NCBI GenBank assembly: GCA_029573235.1
Contig: JAKQGX010000037.1
Coordinates: forward strand, 93,397 to 157,396
DNA: 64,000 nt
Source of the DNA: Bacteroidota bacterium
GTDB lineage: Bacteria > Bacteroidota > Bacteroidia > Chitinophagales > Chitinophagaceae
Direction: 5' to 3'
Under the pieces are notes generated by a model. It was not told the origin of the DNA and made no database searches. It was given only the letters and a program-made list of their open reading frames with translations. Position 1 is the first letter of the stretch. The number at the start of each line of letters is the position of its first letter. Shown here in pieces: positions 35,189-44,517 of this stretch. A program made the translations under genes and the position numbers.

Positions 35189-35213
35189 TTAGGAACTAAA
35201 AGAAAATTAAGTG

Positions 35214-36644
35214 ATGAAAAAACTACTTTTTTTAATGGCAGCGGGCGGACTTAGCATAGGAGCCTCTGCTCAGTTAGCTAATGGCTCCATGATTAAGATG
35301 GATCAATCCGGATTGAAGAGTGTGGAAAAAATTCATCAAATGGAAAAGAATAAAAAATTCGTTTCCAATACGGGTGCAAGAATTAATGCTTTGAATAAGG
35401 GAACTGCAGGTGGCTCACGTTGGTATAATTATGTGGAGCATTTGGGCTTAATCAATAGTGCTATTTTTAGCAACACAACGCTTCCATATATGTGGTTTAA
35501 ACCGGACATTAACGGTATTTATTCGCAAACCGGTGGTGGTGTAGCTGCAGATACCATCCGCTTTGTAAGTTATGGGATGACTTTTGACCCATTGGATTCT
35601 GCTCAAAAAGATTTTAACGACTTAGTGTACACTGGTAGCATTGGGGTTACTAATAAAGAAGCTTATACCTTAGACTCAGTTTCTGTATATGGTTTCTATG
35701 GGCGCAACCCAGCAAAATCTACTATTGTTGATACCTTGCGTTTTTCATTTGTGTATGGTAGTGGCAAAACAACCAACATGCCTATTTACTATATGTCAGG
35801 TGCTACCATGCAGTCGCAATTTGGTTACGATACAGTAAGGTTTGCTGCAATTTTACAAGATGTAAACAAGAATATTGCACGCCAATATACCAAAGATCCG
35901 ACGCCAAAACCTGCCGTAATAGTGAAAGATGTAATCTTAACAGCGGCTTCTGTAAATGACACAGATGCAAACGGCTTCAATAAATTCAGCGTAGCGCCCA
36001 ATATGAACGTACCGGCAGCTAATTTGGTTGGCGCAACAGTAACTTTTAAAACAGGCGACACATACATCCCTTACGTAGATACTGCATTCAAGGGTAGTTT
36101 AAATCCTTCTGTTCCTTTTAACTTTGGATTATTCCGTCCTTTGTTCTTTGAAGAAAACAAAGGTGGTTTCCCCACTTACACCCCCGGAAACTGGAATGCA
36201 GGTCATATCAAAAACATGCCTGAAAGAAATACATCTTGGGATAGTGTTTATGTAGTTACCCTTGCCTATACTGCCGGATTAACTGCAGAGATTCCTTACA
36301 TGGATTTCAAAATCAGCTGCCCTACTTGTAAAAAAGTAGAAGAGCTTAATCCTCCAATTGGTGCTGTAAAAGATGTAGACTTTGGAGAAGTAGGAAATGC
36401 GTTTCCTAACCCGGCAATCAGCCAAGTACGCATACCTTTTACTATGTCAAAAACAGCAGATGTAAGAGTGACTGTTACCAACGCTGTAGGGGCTATCATT
36501 GCTACACAACAAGTAGGTAAAGTAATGGCAAATCACACTAGCGAAGCTGTATTTAATGTAGCTAATTACGCAAATGGTGTGTATTTCTACACCGTAGAAG
36601 CAAATGGACAACGCCTTACTAAACGTTTTGTTGTAGCTCATTAA
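35214..36644 (+). CDS. Secreted protein with T9SS type A C-terminal sorting domain (paralog 1)
   Basis: 476 residues: signal peptide (MKKLLFLMAAGGLSIGASAQ), a beta-rich body of unknown fold (about 60-390), a CPTCKK cysteine pair, and a type A sorting domain (about 400-476) beginning NAFPNPA and ending GVYFYTVEANGQRLTKRFVV. It should be secreted through the T9SS and the tail cleaved or attached to the surface. The body has GSRWYNYVEHLGLINSA and MWFKPDINGIY, shared with the next gene. ATG 35214 is preferred to GTG 35211, giving MKKLL. It has its own promoter box and terminator, which points to an independent, perhaps strong, transcript. Confidence 0.85.
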   Translation: MKKLLFLMAAGGLSIGASAQLANGSMIKMDQSGLKSVEKIHQMEKNKKFVSNTGARINALNKGTAGGSRWYNYVEHLGLINSAIFSNTTLPYMWFKPDINGIYSQTGGGVAADTIRFVSYGMTFDPLDSAQKDFNDLVYTGSIGVTNKEAYTLDSVSVYGFYGRNPAKSTIVDTLRFSFVYGSGKTTNMPIYYMSGATMQSQFGYDTVRFAAILQDVNKNIARQYTKDPTPKPAVIVKDVILTAASVNDTDANGFNKFSVAPNMNVPAANLVGATVTFKTGDTYIPYVDTAFKGSLNPSVPFNFGLFRPLFFEENKGGFPTYTPGNWNAGHIKNMPERNTSWDSVYVVTLAYTAGLTAEIPYMDFKISCPTCKKVEELNPPIGAVKDVDFGEVGNAFPNPAISQVRIPFTMSKTADVRVTVTNAVGAIIATQQVGKVMANHTSEAVFNVANYANGVYFYTVEANGQRLTKRFVVAH

Positions 36645-36665
36645 TCATTAACCTTTTGTTTCGAT

Positions 36666-36696
36666 AAAAGCTGCCCAATTCGGGCAGCTTTTTTGT
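36666..36696 (+). terminator. Rho-independent terminator of T9SS paralog 1
   Basis: An 11-bp stem AAAAGCTGCCC/GGGCAGCTTTT around AATTC, running into TTTTTT, 22 nt after the stop. Confidence 0.88.
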
Positions 36697-36801
36697 CGCA
36701 ACTACTCTGCGTTATATGTTGAAATTTTTTTGAAAAATAAAAATGAGAATTTCACTTGAATCACCTATTTTTACTCAAAATTTCATAGAAAAATTAACGT
36801 G

Positions 36802-38214
36802 ATGAAAAAATTACTTTTAATGATGGCTGCAGGTGGCTTTTGCCTCAACGCATCAGCTCAGTCTGCTAACAACTCTATGGTTAAAATGAATAGAGTTAAT
36901 GATGCTTCAAAGATTACTCGCTTTGAAGAGAAAGTGCAAAAGATAATGGCGAACAATGGTGCTCGCTTGAGAGAAGCTAACAAAGCTACAGTAGGTGGTT
37001 CTCGTTGGTACAATTACGTGGAGCATTTGGGACTCATTAACAGTGCTGTATTTAATAATACGGTGATGCCCTATATGTGGTTCAAACCGGATATTAATGG
37101 TATTTACGGACAAACTGGTGGTGGCGTTGCTGCTGATACCATTGATTTTGTAAGCTATGCTATGACCTTTGATGCCTTAGACTCTGCTCAAGACAACTTT
37201 AACGACTTAGTATATACCGGTAGTATTGGTTTGACTAATACAGAAAGCTATACATTAGATTCTGTATCGGTGTATGGTGCTTATGGTCGTAACCCGGCTA
37301 AAACTTCAGTAGTTGATACACTTCGTATGTCATTTATCTATGGTAATGGTGGTGCTACCAATATGCCCTTCTACTACTTTACCGGTATGATGGCTGACTA
37401 TGGTGTGGATACCGTTCGCTTCGGAGCTATTTGGCACAATCCAGCACTTAATGTTGCCTTGAAATTTCCCAATGCTACCGGTCCTACTCCTGCAGTAATA
37501 GTTAAAGATGTTATCTTAACTGCTGCTTCTGTAAATGATACAGACGCAAATGGTTTCAACAAATTCAGCGTAGCTCCTAACATGACTGTTCCTGCTAGAA
37601 ACTATGTAGGTATGACAGTTACTTTCAAAACAGGTGATACTTACACTCCGTATGTAGATACTGCTTTCGTTGGTTCTTTGAATCCTTCTGTACCATTTAA
37701 TTTTGGTATGTTCCGTCCTCTATTCTTTGAAGAAAATAGTGGTGGATTCCCAACTTACAAAGCCGGTAACTGGAATATGGGTCACATAAAATTCATGCCT
37801 GAATCACCAAGCTGGGATAGTTTGTATGTACCTGCAGTTGCTTACACTGCTCCTTTAACATATGAATTCCCTTATGTTGATTTCAAAGTTTCTTGCGCTA
37901 CTTGTAAAAATGTAGAAAATCTTAACCCAACTTCAGTTAACGATGTAAAAATCGCACAAGTAGGTAATGCATTTCCAAATCCCGTTTCCGGTGAAGTACG
38001 TATTCCATTTACAATGACTTCTACTGCAGCTGTAAACGTTTCTATTACCAATGCTGTAGGTGCAGTTATCGCTACTCAAAACATGGGCAAATACAATGCT
38101 AATCAATCTGGTACTGCTGTATTCAACATGTCTGGTTTTGCAAATGGTGTTTATTTCTACACTGTTGACGCTAACGGACAACGCATCACTAAACGCTTTG
38201 TTGTAGCACACTAA
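36802..38214 (+). CDS. Secreted protein with T9SS type A C-terminal sorting domain (paralog 2)
   Basis: 470 residues, the tandem paralog of the preceding gene: signal peptide (MKKLLLMMAAGGFCLNASAQ), the same WYNYVEHLGLINSA and MWFKPDINGIY blocks, a 32-residue block identical in both copies (about 35912-36007 and 37492-37587), the cysteine pair CATCKN, and a sorting domain NAFPNPV ... ITKRFVV. The N-terminal 60 residues and the 180-230 loop differ most. Codons here favour T-ending forms (GCT, GGT, GTT) more than in paralog 1, suggesting selection for high expression. A weak TATTTTTA box lies about 30 nt upstream. Function unknown. Confidence 0.85.
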   Translation: MKKLLLMMAAGGFCLNASAQSANNSMVKMNRVNDASKITRFEEKVQKIMANNGARLREANKATVGGSRWYNYVEHLGLINSAVFNNTVMPYMWFKPDINGIYGQTGGGVAADTIDFVSYAMTFDALDSAQDNFNDLVYTGSIGLTNTESYTLDSVSVYGAYGRNPAKTSVVDTLRMSFIYGNGGATNMPFYYFTGMMADYGVDTVRFGAIWHNPALNVALKFPNATGPTPAVIVKDVILTAASVNDTDANGFNKFSVAPNMTVPARNYVGMTVTFKTGDTYTPYVDTAFVGSLNPSVPFNFGMFRPLFFEENSGGFPTYKAGNWNMGHIKFMPESPSWDSLYVPAVAYTAPLTYEFPYVDFKVSCATCKNVENLNPTSVNDVKIAQVGNAFPNPVSGEVRIPFTMTSTAAVNVSITNAVGAVIATQNMGKYNANQSGTAVFNMSGFANGVYFYTVDANGQRITKRFVVAH

Positions 38215-38239
38215 TATTGCTTTATTCATATAGCTTTTT

Positions 38240-38275
38240 CTGCCGCATGTGTTTCACATGCGGCAGTTTCATTTT
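38240..38275 (+). terminator. Rho-independent terminator of T9SS paralog 2
   Basis: A perfect 12-bp stem CTGCCGCATGTG/CACATGCGGCAG with a 3-nt loop, then TTTCATTTT, 25 nt after the stop. Confidence 0.85.
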
Positions 38276-38357
38276 CGCTATATCCCCAATGGCTATTTAG
38301 CTAAACTTGCTTCTCTATTGTGCAATGCTATTCTAAAGCGAACGATCTTTTGTCCAT

Positions 38358-38383
38358 AAAAAAAACACCTCCATTGGGAGGTG
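38358..38383 (-). terminator. Rho-independent terminator of rplY
   Basis: Minus-strand stem CACCTCC/GGAGGTG (arms 38366-38372 and 38377-38383, 4-nt loop), followed on the minus strand by eight T. It lies 34 nt after the rplY stop. Confidence 0.85.
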
Positions 38384-38416
38384 CTTTTAACTGAAAATAA
38401 ATCAACTTGAATAAAA

Positions 38417-38998
38417 CTATTTCTTGCCTTTAGCTTCTTCTGTTTCAGCTTGTTTCAGCGCACGTGTCATTACTACAGAAGCAATAGGAATACGTTTAGA
38501 GTTCATGATTTCCATGTTGCTAGCCTTTACATCTTCTACACGAACGTTTTCATTTAGGTTTAAGTTTTCGATGTTTACTTCAATGGCTTCAACAAGGTCT
38601 TTTGGATAAATGCGAACTTTCAAAGATTTCATTTTAATTTCTAAGCGACCTCCTGCTTTAACACCAGCAGGAGTACCTACAAATTTTAATGGCAATGTAG
38701 CAATGATGCGCTTGTCATCGTTCAATTCCAAAAAGTCCACGTGGCTCAATTCGTCAGTTACCACATCAAATTGCATGTCTTTCAAAATACATTTGTGTGT
38801 TTGACCATCTACAGTTACTTCAGCAAGTTGGAAGTCCGGAGTGTACACCAATGGGCGGAAAGACAAAATAGGCGCGCTAAAATGTTTGTTCTCGTTGCCA
38901 TAAATTACGGCAGGTACGTGACCTTCAGAACGCAAACGGCGTGTGCTAGACTTTCCGAATTCGCTTCTGCTTTTTCCTTCAATTTTTACACTTTTCAT
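38417..38998 (-). CDS. rplY: 50S ribosomal protein L25 (CTC family)
   Basis: 193 residues, the long two-domain form: an N-terminal 5S-rRNA-binding L25 domain (MKSVKIEGKSRSEFGKSSTR, VPAVIYGNENKHF) and the C-terminal TL5/CTC beta domain (PLKFVGTPAGVKAGGRLEI). It binds 5S rRNA in the large subunit. ATG 38998 is preferred because the longer frame adds 22 residues that are not part of the family. It follows prs on the same strand after 186 bp, the classic prs-rplY neighbourhood. Confidence 0.94.
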   Translation of the reverse strand: MKSVKIEGKSRSEFGKSSTRRLRSEGHVPAVIYGNENKHFSAPILSFRPLVYTPDFQLAEVTVDGQTHKCILKDMQFDVVTDELSHVDFLELNDDKRIIATLPLKFVGTPAGVKAGGRLEIKMKSLKVRIYPKDLVEAIEVNIENLNLNENVRVEDVKASNMEIMNSKRIPIASVVMTRALKQAETEEAKGKK

Positions 38999-39184
38999 TA
39001 TGTGTGTGTTGTTTTTTTGTTTGCTTTCAATCCCGGTCGCATATCCGTCCGAACATCCGAACATTGAAAACAGCGTTAATTAATTTTTGTGTATCCCTTC
39101 TTGAATCGGGAAGACGGATTTTTTTGTATAAACAGTCTTAAAAAAATCACTTAATTCGTTTTGTGAACAAGCTTGACACTTGCC

Positions 39185-40129
39185 TTACTTTTTGTGGCTA
39201 TGAACAAACAGCGAGCTGATGCTTTTGTTTTCGAATGTGTTTCGAATAGCAATGGCAAATAGCTCAGCAGTGGGTAATACTTTTATTTTCGAACATTCTT
39301 GTTTCAAAGGAATGGTATCGCATACCACTAATTCTTCCAACATAGAATTTTCAATATTTTCGTATGCCTTACCACTCAGTACTGGATGGGTGCAACAGGC
39401 ACGAACTGACAAAGCGCCTTTGTCTCTAAGCAGTGCAGCAGACTTGCTCAGCGTGCCGGCAGTATCACAAATATCATCAATAAGAACTACGTTTTTCCCT
39501 CTCACATCTCCTATAACTGTCATCTCTGCTATTTCATTGGCACGCTTACGATGCTTGTCGCAGATGACCATATCTAACTCAAAATACTTCGCTACTTCAC
39601 GCACACGATTGGTACTACCTACGTCGGGGGCGGCAAAGATAAGGTTTTCTATCTGTAAACTTTCAATATATGGGATAAAAATGGCTGAACTGTCTAAATG
39701 ATCCACAGGTATATCAAAGAAGCCTTGAATCTGTGGTGCATGTAGGTCCATAGTCATTACACGGTCGGCACCGGCAGTAGTGAGCAAGTTGGCTACCAGC
39801 TTGGATGCAATAGATACGCGCGGCTTGTCCTTACGATCTTGGCGAGCAAAACCATAATACGGAATCACAGCCGTAATATAACCTGCAGATGCCCGACGAG
39901 CCGCATCTATCATCATTAGCAATTCCATCAGGTTATCGGTGGGTGCAAAGGTGGACTGCACTAAGAAAACATAGTCTCCACGGATGCTTTCTTGGAACAC
40001 CGGTTGGAATTCCCCATCACTGAATTTGGGTATTTCTAATTTACCCAATTGTTTGCCGAAAGAACGAGCAATTTTATCGGCAAGATAATGTGAATTAGTG
40101 CCGGAGAATATTTTTACGGATGGCTGCAT
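39185..40129 (-). CDS. prs: Ribose-phosphate pyrophosphokinase
   Basis: 314-residue PRPP synthase, making PRPP from ribose 5-phosphate and ATP for nucleotide, His and Trp synthesis. The catalytic flexible-loop region FARQDRKDKPR (94-104), the signature DLHAPQIQGFF from D128, and the PRPP loop VVLIDDICDTAGT are all intact. ATG 40129 (MQPSVKIFSG) matches the family start. A -7 box is 21 nt upstream. Confidence 0.96.
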   Translation of the reverse strand: MQPSVKIFSGTNSHYLADKIARSFGKQLGKLEIPKFSDGEFQPVFQESIRGDYVFLVQSTFAPTDNLMELLMMIDAARRASAGYITAVIPYYGFARQDRKDKPRVSIASKLVANLLTTAGADRVMTMDLHAPQIQGFFDIPVDHLDSSAIFIPYIESLQIENLIFAAPDVGSTNRVREVAKYFELDMVICDKHRKRANEIAEMTVIGDVRGKNVVLIDDICDTAGTLSKSAALLRDKGALSVRACCTHPVLSGKAYENIENSMLEELVVCDTIPLKQECSKIKVLPTAELFAIAIRNTFENKSISSLFVHSHKK

Positions 40130-40150
40130 GATTGTAATGAAAATGGAACG

Positions 40151-40184
40151 CAAAATTAATTAATGCTTTTTACTTTTTAGACAA
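40151..40184 (-). promoter_or_regulatory. Promoter for prs
   Basis: Minus strand: TTG (40184-40182), a 23-nt gap, then TAATTTTG (40158-40151), 21 nt before ATG 40129. Confidence 0.45.
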
Positions 40185-40351
40185 TAAAATTGTTTTCAGT
40201 GGAGCTATTTTCAGATGCAACAATCAAATTTGCAGATATGCCGTTAATACACTTTTGAAATCGTACGATTCCTAAAAAAAGTATCTAACTTGTATCAGAC
40301 ATTTTGGTCATCATTTTCTGTACACTTTTATCCTTTTACCGAAAATATATT

Positions 40352-42805
40352 ATGCTCCGACGACACAAGAAAATGTTATTGCTAATCTTGGGCGTCGTCA
40401 TGCTACTCGTTACAGTACGTGCAGCAATGGAGTGGCAGTTTCGCTTGAATAAAGAAGCGCTTTTGAAAACCATCGTTTCGCAAGTGCAGGATAGGATTCA
40501 AGGCAAGGTGAATGTGGGTGAAATACATTTAGAAGTGCTGCGGAATTTCCCTAACATCACCTTGTCGGTACAGTCAGTTTCCATACGAGATAGCCTTTGG
40601 TCTAGGCATCATCATGATGTTTTGAATGTTCACAATGTATTTATTGTGGTTGGGCTCTCTTCATTATGGCAGCAACAACCCACCATAAAAAACATTCAAT
40701 TCTCAAAAGCCAAACTATATGTATATGTGGATAGTAGCGGGTATTCCAATGCTTCTGCTTTTCAGTTGAAATCTGGCACACAACCCGCTAAAACGAACGC
40801 AATGCCGCCGATACAATTAACACTATCGGAATGTGTATATGATATCCCGGGGAGAAAAAAGTTTTTCAGATGGGCAATAAACAACCTGGAAATAATGACC
40901 CAAAAAGAGGGCGAGAGTTTTTCTTTTTATGCCCATACAGAAGGAGTGGTAAAGGATTTTATCTTCAATAAAGACCGCGGTAGTTTTATTAAAAACAAGC
41001 GATTGAAAACCTCGCTAGTGGTGCATTATAACACCGCAGATAAAACAATTTCTATCGATAATCAGAAATTGTATTTTGATGATGATGCCATTTTATTTAG
41101 TGGTAAGATGGAGTTAAGTAAACAGCAACCAATGTACAGTATTCAGCTTTCTGCCCCCCATATTACCATCCATAACGCAAAAGAGTTGGTGACACCCTAT
41201 GTGCGAAACAGCCTTTCCAATATTGACTTACAACACCCCATTTCGCTTTATACAACTATTGATGGAGTGGTAAAATATCGAAACATTCCAACGATAAAAG
41301 TTTCTTGGGAGGTGAAAAATAATGTTCTGATAGCGGGTGGAGAGGAAATACATAACTGTAGTTTTAACGGATATTATTTTGAAGCTGCCCCCAAAGACGC
41401 AACCATTCCGTGTATCATTTCTTACATATCTGTACCTCAATTTAGCGGCGCGTACATGGGCATACCTATTAATGGACAATCCTTACAAGTGCAAAATCTT
41501 CGCCAGCCGGTATTGAGTGGCAACCTACAATCACATTTTTATGTATCGCACCTCAATGAAACCATTGTTAGCAATGCGCTGCAAATAAAGGGCGGAAGCG
41601 TAAACGCCAATTTGCGTTTCAAAGTAGGGCTTGGCATGGCAGATACTACCGCTCCTGAAGTGTATGGTCGGTTGAATATTCACCATTTTGGATTTAAGTA
41701 TTTGCCTCGCAATATTGTGATTGATAGTAGTGATATTTCGTTGCTTTTTGATAAATATCATCTTTCCATCGCCAATACAAAATTGCACTTGAACAAAAGT
41801 GAATTGAACGTTTCCGGAAGTATATCCAACTTTTTGAATTTCTATTTTGCCAATCCGGATAAGATTACGTTTAATTGGCTGATATCCAGCCCTCACATCG
41901 ATTTAGAGGATATGAAGGGTATGTTTGCACACCGAATTAATACAACTACTAATAGTAAATTATCTCAGAAGAATGCAATGGCAAAAGTATCTGAGGCTAT
42001 GGATGCTGTATTGGAGAAAAGTAGTGTTGCGATACAACTATCGGTTGATAGCGTAGTTTACAAGCAGTTTGCTGCTACCGATATTGCTGCTAATGTGTTA
42101 ATGGGGCAGACCGGCATTACCATAAAAGATGCATCGATATATAGTGCCGGTGGCTCGCTGAAATGGCAGGCAAATATCGATCAACAAGGCATCGAGAATG
42201 ATATAGAGCTATACGCTACCGTAAAGCAAGTAAATGTGGGAGCTTTTTTTAAGTCCTTCAACAACTTTGGACTAAAGGCTATTCAATCGGAAAATATAAA
42301 AGGAATATTGGATGCGGATGCCAAGTTGCAGATGTCTTTTACTGATGATGGTGAGGTAATTCCTGAGTCACTATCTGGGAATGTAAGCTTTTTGCTAAAA
42401 GATGGTGAGCTCAATCATTTTAAACCATTTGAAAAAATGAATAAGCTGATTTTGAAAAAGCGGAACCTTAGTCACATCACTTTCCAATCTATTAAGAATA
42501 ATCTCGAGTTTATAGGCAGCTTTGTAAAAATAAACCCCATGTATATTGAGAGCAGTGCTTTGGTTGTAAAAGTAGAAGGCATCTATGGATTTAAAAAAGG
42601 CACTCATATTATTATGGATATTCCGCTTCGTAATCCTCAAAAAGATATGTCCATAGCTGATGACAGTTTACGACAATCTAAAAGCATGAAGGGAATTGTG
42701 CTGCGACTAAAGGCGGTGGAAGATGACGAAGGAAAGCTGCAAATAGCTATGAGGGGAAGTGAGGAGTCATTGCCAATGATTCCAAAGACAGTGCGAACAA
42801 AGTAA
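40352..42805 (+). CDS. AsmA-like envelope protein
   Basis: 817 residues with a basic N-terminus MLRRHKK, a single membrane segment (MLLLILGVVMLLVTV), and a long repetitive beta-rich periplasmic body typical of the AsmA/TamB superfamily. Examples are KVNVGEIHLEVLRNFPNITL near the start and the AsmA C-terminal-like LKDGELNHFKPFEKMNKLIL. These proteins are thought to bridge the membranes and move phospholipid or help outer-membrane assembly. ATG 40352 is chosen over a longer frame from 40304 because it gives the expected short basic leader before the membrane anchor. It is the second such protein in the window (see 2725-7500). Confidence 0.85.
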   Translation: MLRRHKKMLLLILGVVMLLVTVRAAMEWQFRLNKEALLKTIVSQVQDRIQGKVNVGEIHLEVLRNFPNITLSVQSVSIRDSLWSRHHHDVLNVHNVFIVVGLSSLWQQQPTIKNIQFSKAKLYVYVDSSGYSNASAFQLKSGTQPAKTNAMPPIQLTLSECVYDIPGRKKFFRWAINNLEIMTQKEGESFSFYAHTEGVVKDFIFNKDRGSFIKNKRLKTSLVVHYNTADKTISIDNQKLYFDDDAILFSGKMELSKQQPMYSIQLSAPHITIHNAKELVTPYVRNSLSNIDLQHPISLYTTIDGVVKYRNIPTIKVSWEVKNNVLIAGGEEIHNCSFNGYYFEAAPKDATIPCIISYISVPQFSGAYMGIPINGQSLQVQNLRQPVLSGNLQSHFYVSHLNETIVSNALQIKGGSVNANLRFKVGLGMADTTAPEVYGRLNIHHFGFKYLPRNIVIDSSDISLLFDKYHLSIANTKLHLNKSELNVSGSISNFLNFYFANPDKITFNWLISSPHIDLEDMKGMFAHRINTTTNSKLSQKNAMAKVSEAMDAVLEKSSVAIQLSVDSVVYKQFAATDIAANVLMGQTGITIKDASIYSAGGSLKWQANIDQQGIENDIELYATVKQVNVGAFFKSFNNFGLKAIQSENIKGILDADAKLQMSFTDDGEVIPESLSGNVSFLLKDGELNHFKPFEKMNKLILKKRNLSHITFQSIKNNLEFIGSFVKINPMYIESSALVVKVEGIYGFKKGTHIIMDIPLRNPQKDMSIADDSLRQSKSMKGIVLRLKAVEDDEGKLQIAMRGSEESLPMIPKTVRTK

Positions 42806-42849
42806 GCTCGATTGGAGCAGTGGAAATAGTATGTAAACGATACCCTCTA

Positions 42850-43251
42850 TTACCAACTCCAATGGCAATCTTTGCAATAATATCGGTGCTTACTGATGAG
42901 TTTATATAGTTTCGCCGAAAATGTTTTTGCCTTTGTGTCCACTATATTTTTGCTGTTGCATCTCCTGCAAGAATCGTCGTTCTGAAAATAGCGTATGGCA
43001 GCTTCGATATAAGTTTTACCATCGGGATGCTGAGAAATAAAGGTTGCCATCTCTCTCACTGCAATTACTTCCTCTTCTTGAACCTTTACAGTACGACCCA
43101 ACACTAGATGATGAATATGCTTGCAGGGTTGGCGGTTGCTACAAGAGCAAGAAAAAGTCAGGTTGTTCTTGTCTATCGAAACCGAAATAAGATAAGTTGC
43201 CTGCTGGCCTTGATAATGAAAAATATATTTTTTACTAGGAATAGTACCCAT
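42850..43251 (-). CDS. Small protein with a SWIM zinc finger and a C-terminal zinc ribbon
   Basis: 133 residues. CSCSNRQPCKHIHHLV is a SWIM finger (CxC...CxH: C35, C37, C43, H45). Residues 58-92 look helical. A second metal site is C95/C98 (CRRC) with C126/C129 (CKDC) near the very end. No enzyme domain is present. SWIM fingers usually bind DNA or partner proteins and normally sit in larger proteins such as Snf2 ATPases or transposases, so a stand-alone form is unusual. A -7 box (TAATTTCG) lies 16 nt before the ATG. Its neighbours, an AsmA-like gene and a polymerase III subunit, are on the other strand. Confidence 0.75.
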   Translation of the reverse strand: MGTIPSKKYIFHYQGQQATYLISVSIDKNNLTFSCSCSNRQPCKHIHHLVLGRTVKVQEEEVIAVREMATFISQHPDGKTYIEAAIRYFQNDDSCRRCNSKNIVDTKAKTFSAKLYKLISKHRYYCKDCHWSW

Positions 43252-43267
43252 TTGTTCAATTCGGGTG

Positions 43268-43275
43268 CGAAATTA
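43268..43275 (-). promoter_or_regulatory. -7 box (TAATTTCG) for the SWIM protein
   Basis: Minus-strand TAATTTCG, the TTCG variant, 16 nt before the ATG at 43251. Confidence 0.4.
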
Positions 43276-43377
43276 TAATACCGCTAATTACTAACGAAAT
43301 TTATTTTTATACAATGGACTCTTTAATTTCTCCTGCTCTTTTGATGTATCGCGGTGGAGTGCCTATCTTGCGTACGT

Positions 43378-44517
43378 ATGTTATTCGAATCGGTAGTAGG
43401 ACAGCAGCGAGCCAAACAACAACTCTTGCAAATGTGGTCAGAGAGTCGACTGCCACATGCCTTATTAGTATTGGGTAATGCGGGGCATGGTGGATTGCCC
43501 ATTGTGCTGGCATTTGTACAATATCTTTTTTGTAAAAACAAACAAGCCCACGATGCTTGTGGCACTTGTGATGAATGTAATAGAATTGCGAAATTGGAAC
43601 ACCCGGATGTGCACATATCTTTTCCTTCTATTCCGCCCAAGCCCAATACTAAGGCTATGAGCATGCATTTTATGAAGGAGTTTAGAGAATTTATTAAGCA
43701 GCATCCGTATGGCTCTACCTTTGAGTGGCTACAGCATATCCAGGCAGAAAATAAACAAGGAAATATTACAGCAGAAGAATGCCGGCAAATAATAGAAACC
43801 TTGCACCTGAAATCTTACGAAGGAAAGCAAAAAGTGCAAATTATCTGGCGACCTGAGTACTTGGGAAAAGAAGGAAATATCTTACTTAAACTTATCGAAG
43901 AACCGCCGGCAAACACGTATATCTTTTTAGTGGCAGAACAAACAGAGATGATTTTGCCTACTATATTATCCCGTACGCAAACTGTCAAACTATCGCCTAT
44001 TGATGTGGCGGACATTGCAGTTGCACTAACTAATAACTTGTCAATAGACAGCCACAAAGCATCACAAATAGCGCAAACCTGCAATGGCAGCTATGCAGAG
44101 GCACTTTCATTAGCCCAACATTCGCAAAACAACTTGTTTCCGGAAGTAAAGCGATTTTTTAATATGGTTTTTACTAACAACAGATTGGAAATTTCCAAGT
44201 TTGTTGAGCAATGGTCGAAAGCCGGAAGGGAAGAACAAAAGTTTTTCTTGCAATACATCATACAACTATTGGGTCAAGCCATTCGGCTCAGTTACCTGCC
44301 CTCTCAAAACGCGGCATTGCCACCGGAAGATGCTACGTTGGTGCAAAAATTAATTGCTAAAAAAATGCCCAACGAAATATTATACGAAATGGTCGAGCAA
44401 TTAGCTGCCACTTCCTACAATATTGAACGGAATGCGCATGGCAAAACACAATTACATGCCATGTGTATTAAGGTCGCACTTTTAGCGAATGGATTGAAGC
44501 TGCCACAGTGGAATTAG
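43378..44517 (+). CDS. DNA polymerase III delta'-like clamp-loader subunit
   Basis: 379 residues starting MLFESVVGQQRAKQQLLQMW, the usual start of AAA+ clamp-loader subunits. The P-loop is degenerate (GNAGHGGLP, no GKT), as in ATPase-dead delta'. The zinc knot CGTCDECNRIAKLEHPDV is present, and sensor 1/SRC reads PTILSRTQTV. This is the HolB-type member of the clamp loader; other subunits are not in the window. ATG 43378 fits the family better than ATG 43354. The 3' end overlaps the next gene by 4 bp on the opposite strand. Confidence 0.85.
   Translation: MLFESVVGQQRAKQQLLQMWSESRLPHALLVLGNAGHGGLPIVLAFVQYLFCKNKQAHDACGTCDECNRIAKLEHPDVHISFPSIPPKPNTKAMSMHFMKEFREFIKQHPYGSTFEWLQHIQAENKQGNITAEECRQIIETLHLKSYEGKQKVQIIWRPEYLGKEGNILLKLIEEPPANTYIFLVAEQTEMILPTILSRTQTVKLSPIDVADIAVALTNNLSIDSHKASQIAQTCNGSYAEALSLAQHSQNNLFPEVKRFFNMVFTNNRLEISKFVEQWSKAGREEQKFFLQYIIQLLGQAIRLSYLPSQNAALPPEDATLVQKLIAKKMPNEILYEMVEQLAATSYNIERNAHGKTQLHAMCIKVALLANGLKLPQWN

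Larger units (their letters stand above)
34884..35213. other. 330-bp divergent intergenic region
   Basis: Holds the minus-strand -7 box of proline dehydrogenase (34900-34907) and the plus-strand -7 box of the first T9SS cargo gene (35181-35188). The middle is A+T-rich. A minus-strand frame at 34920-35171 has no signal, domain or convincing composition, and I treat it as non-coding. Confidence 0.5.

Noticed and set aside
36666..38275. Repeats around the T9SS genes as parts of a mobile element
   Set aside because: The inverted repeats are terminators with T-runs and differ from each other; no transposase or flanking direct repeat is visible.
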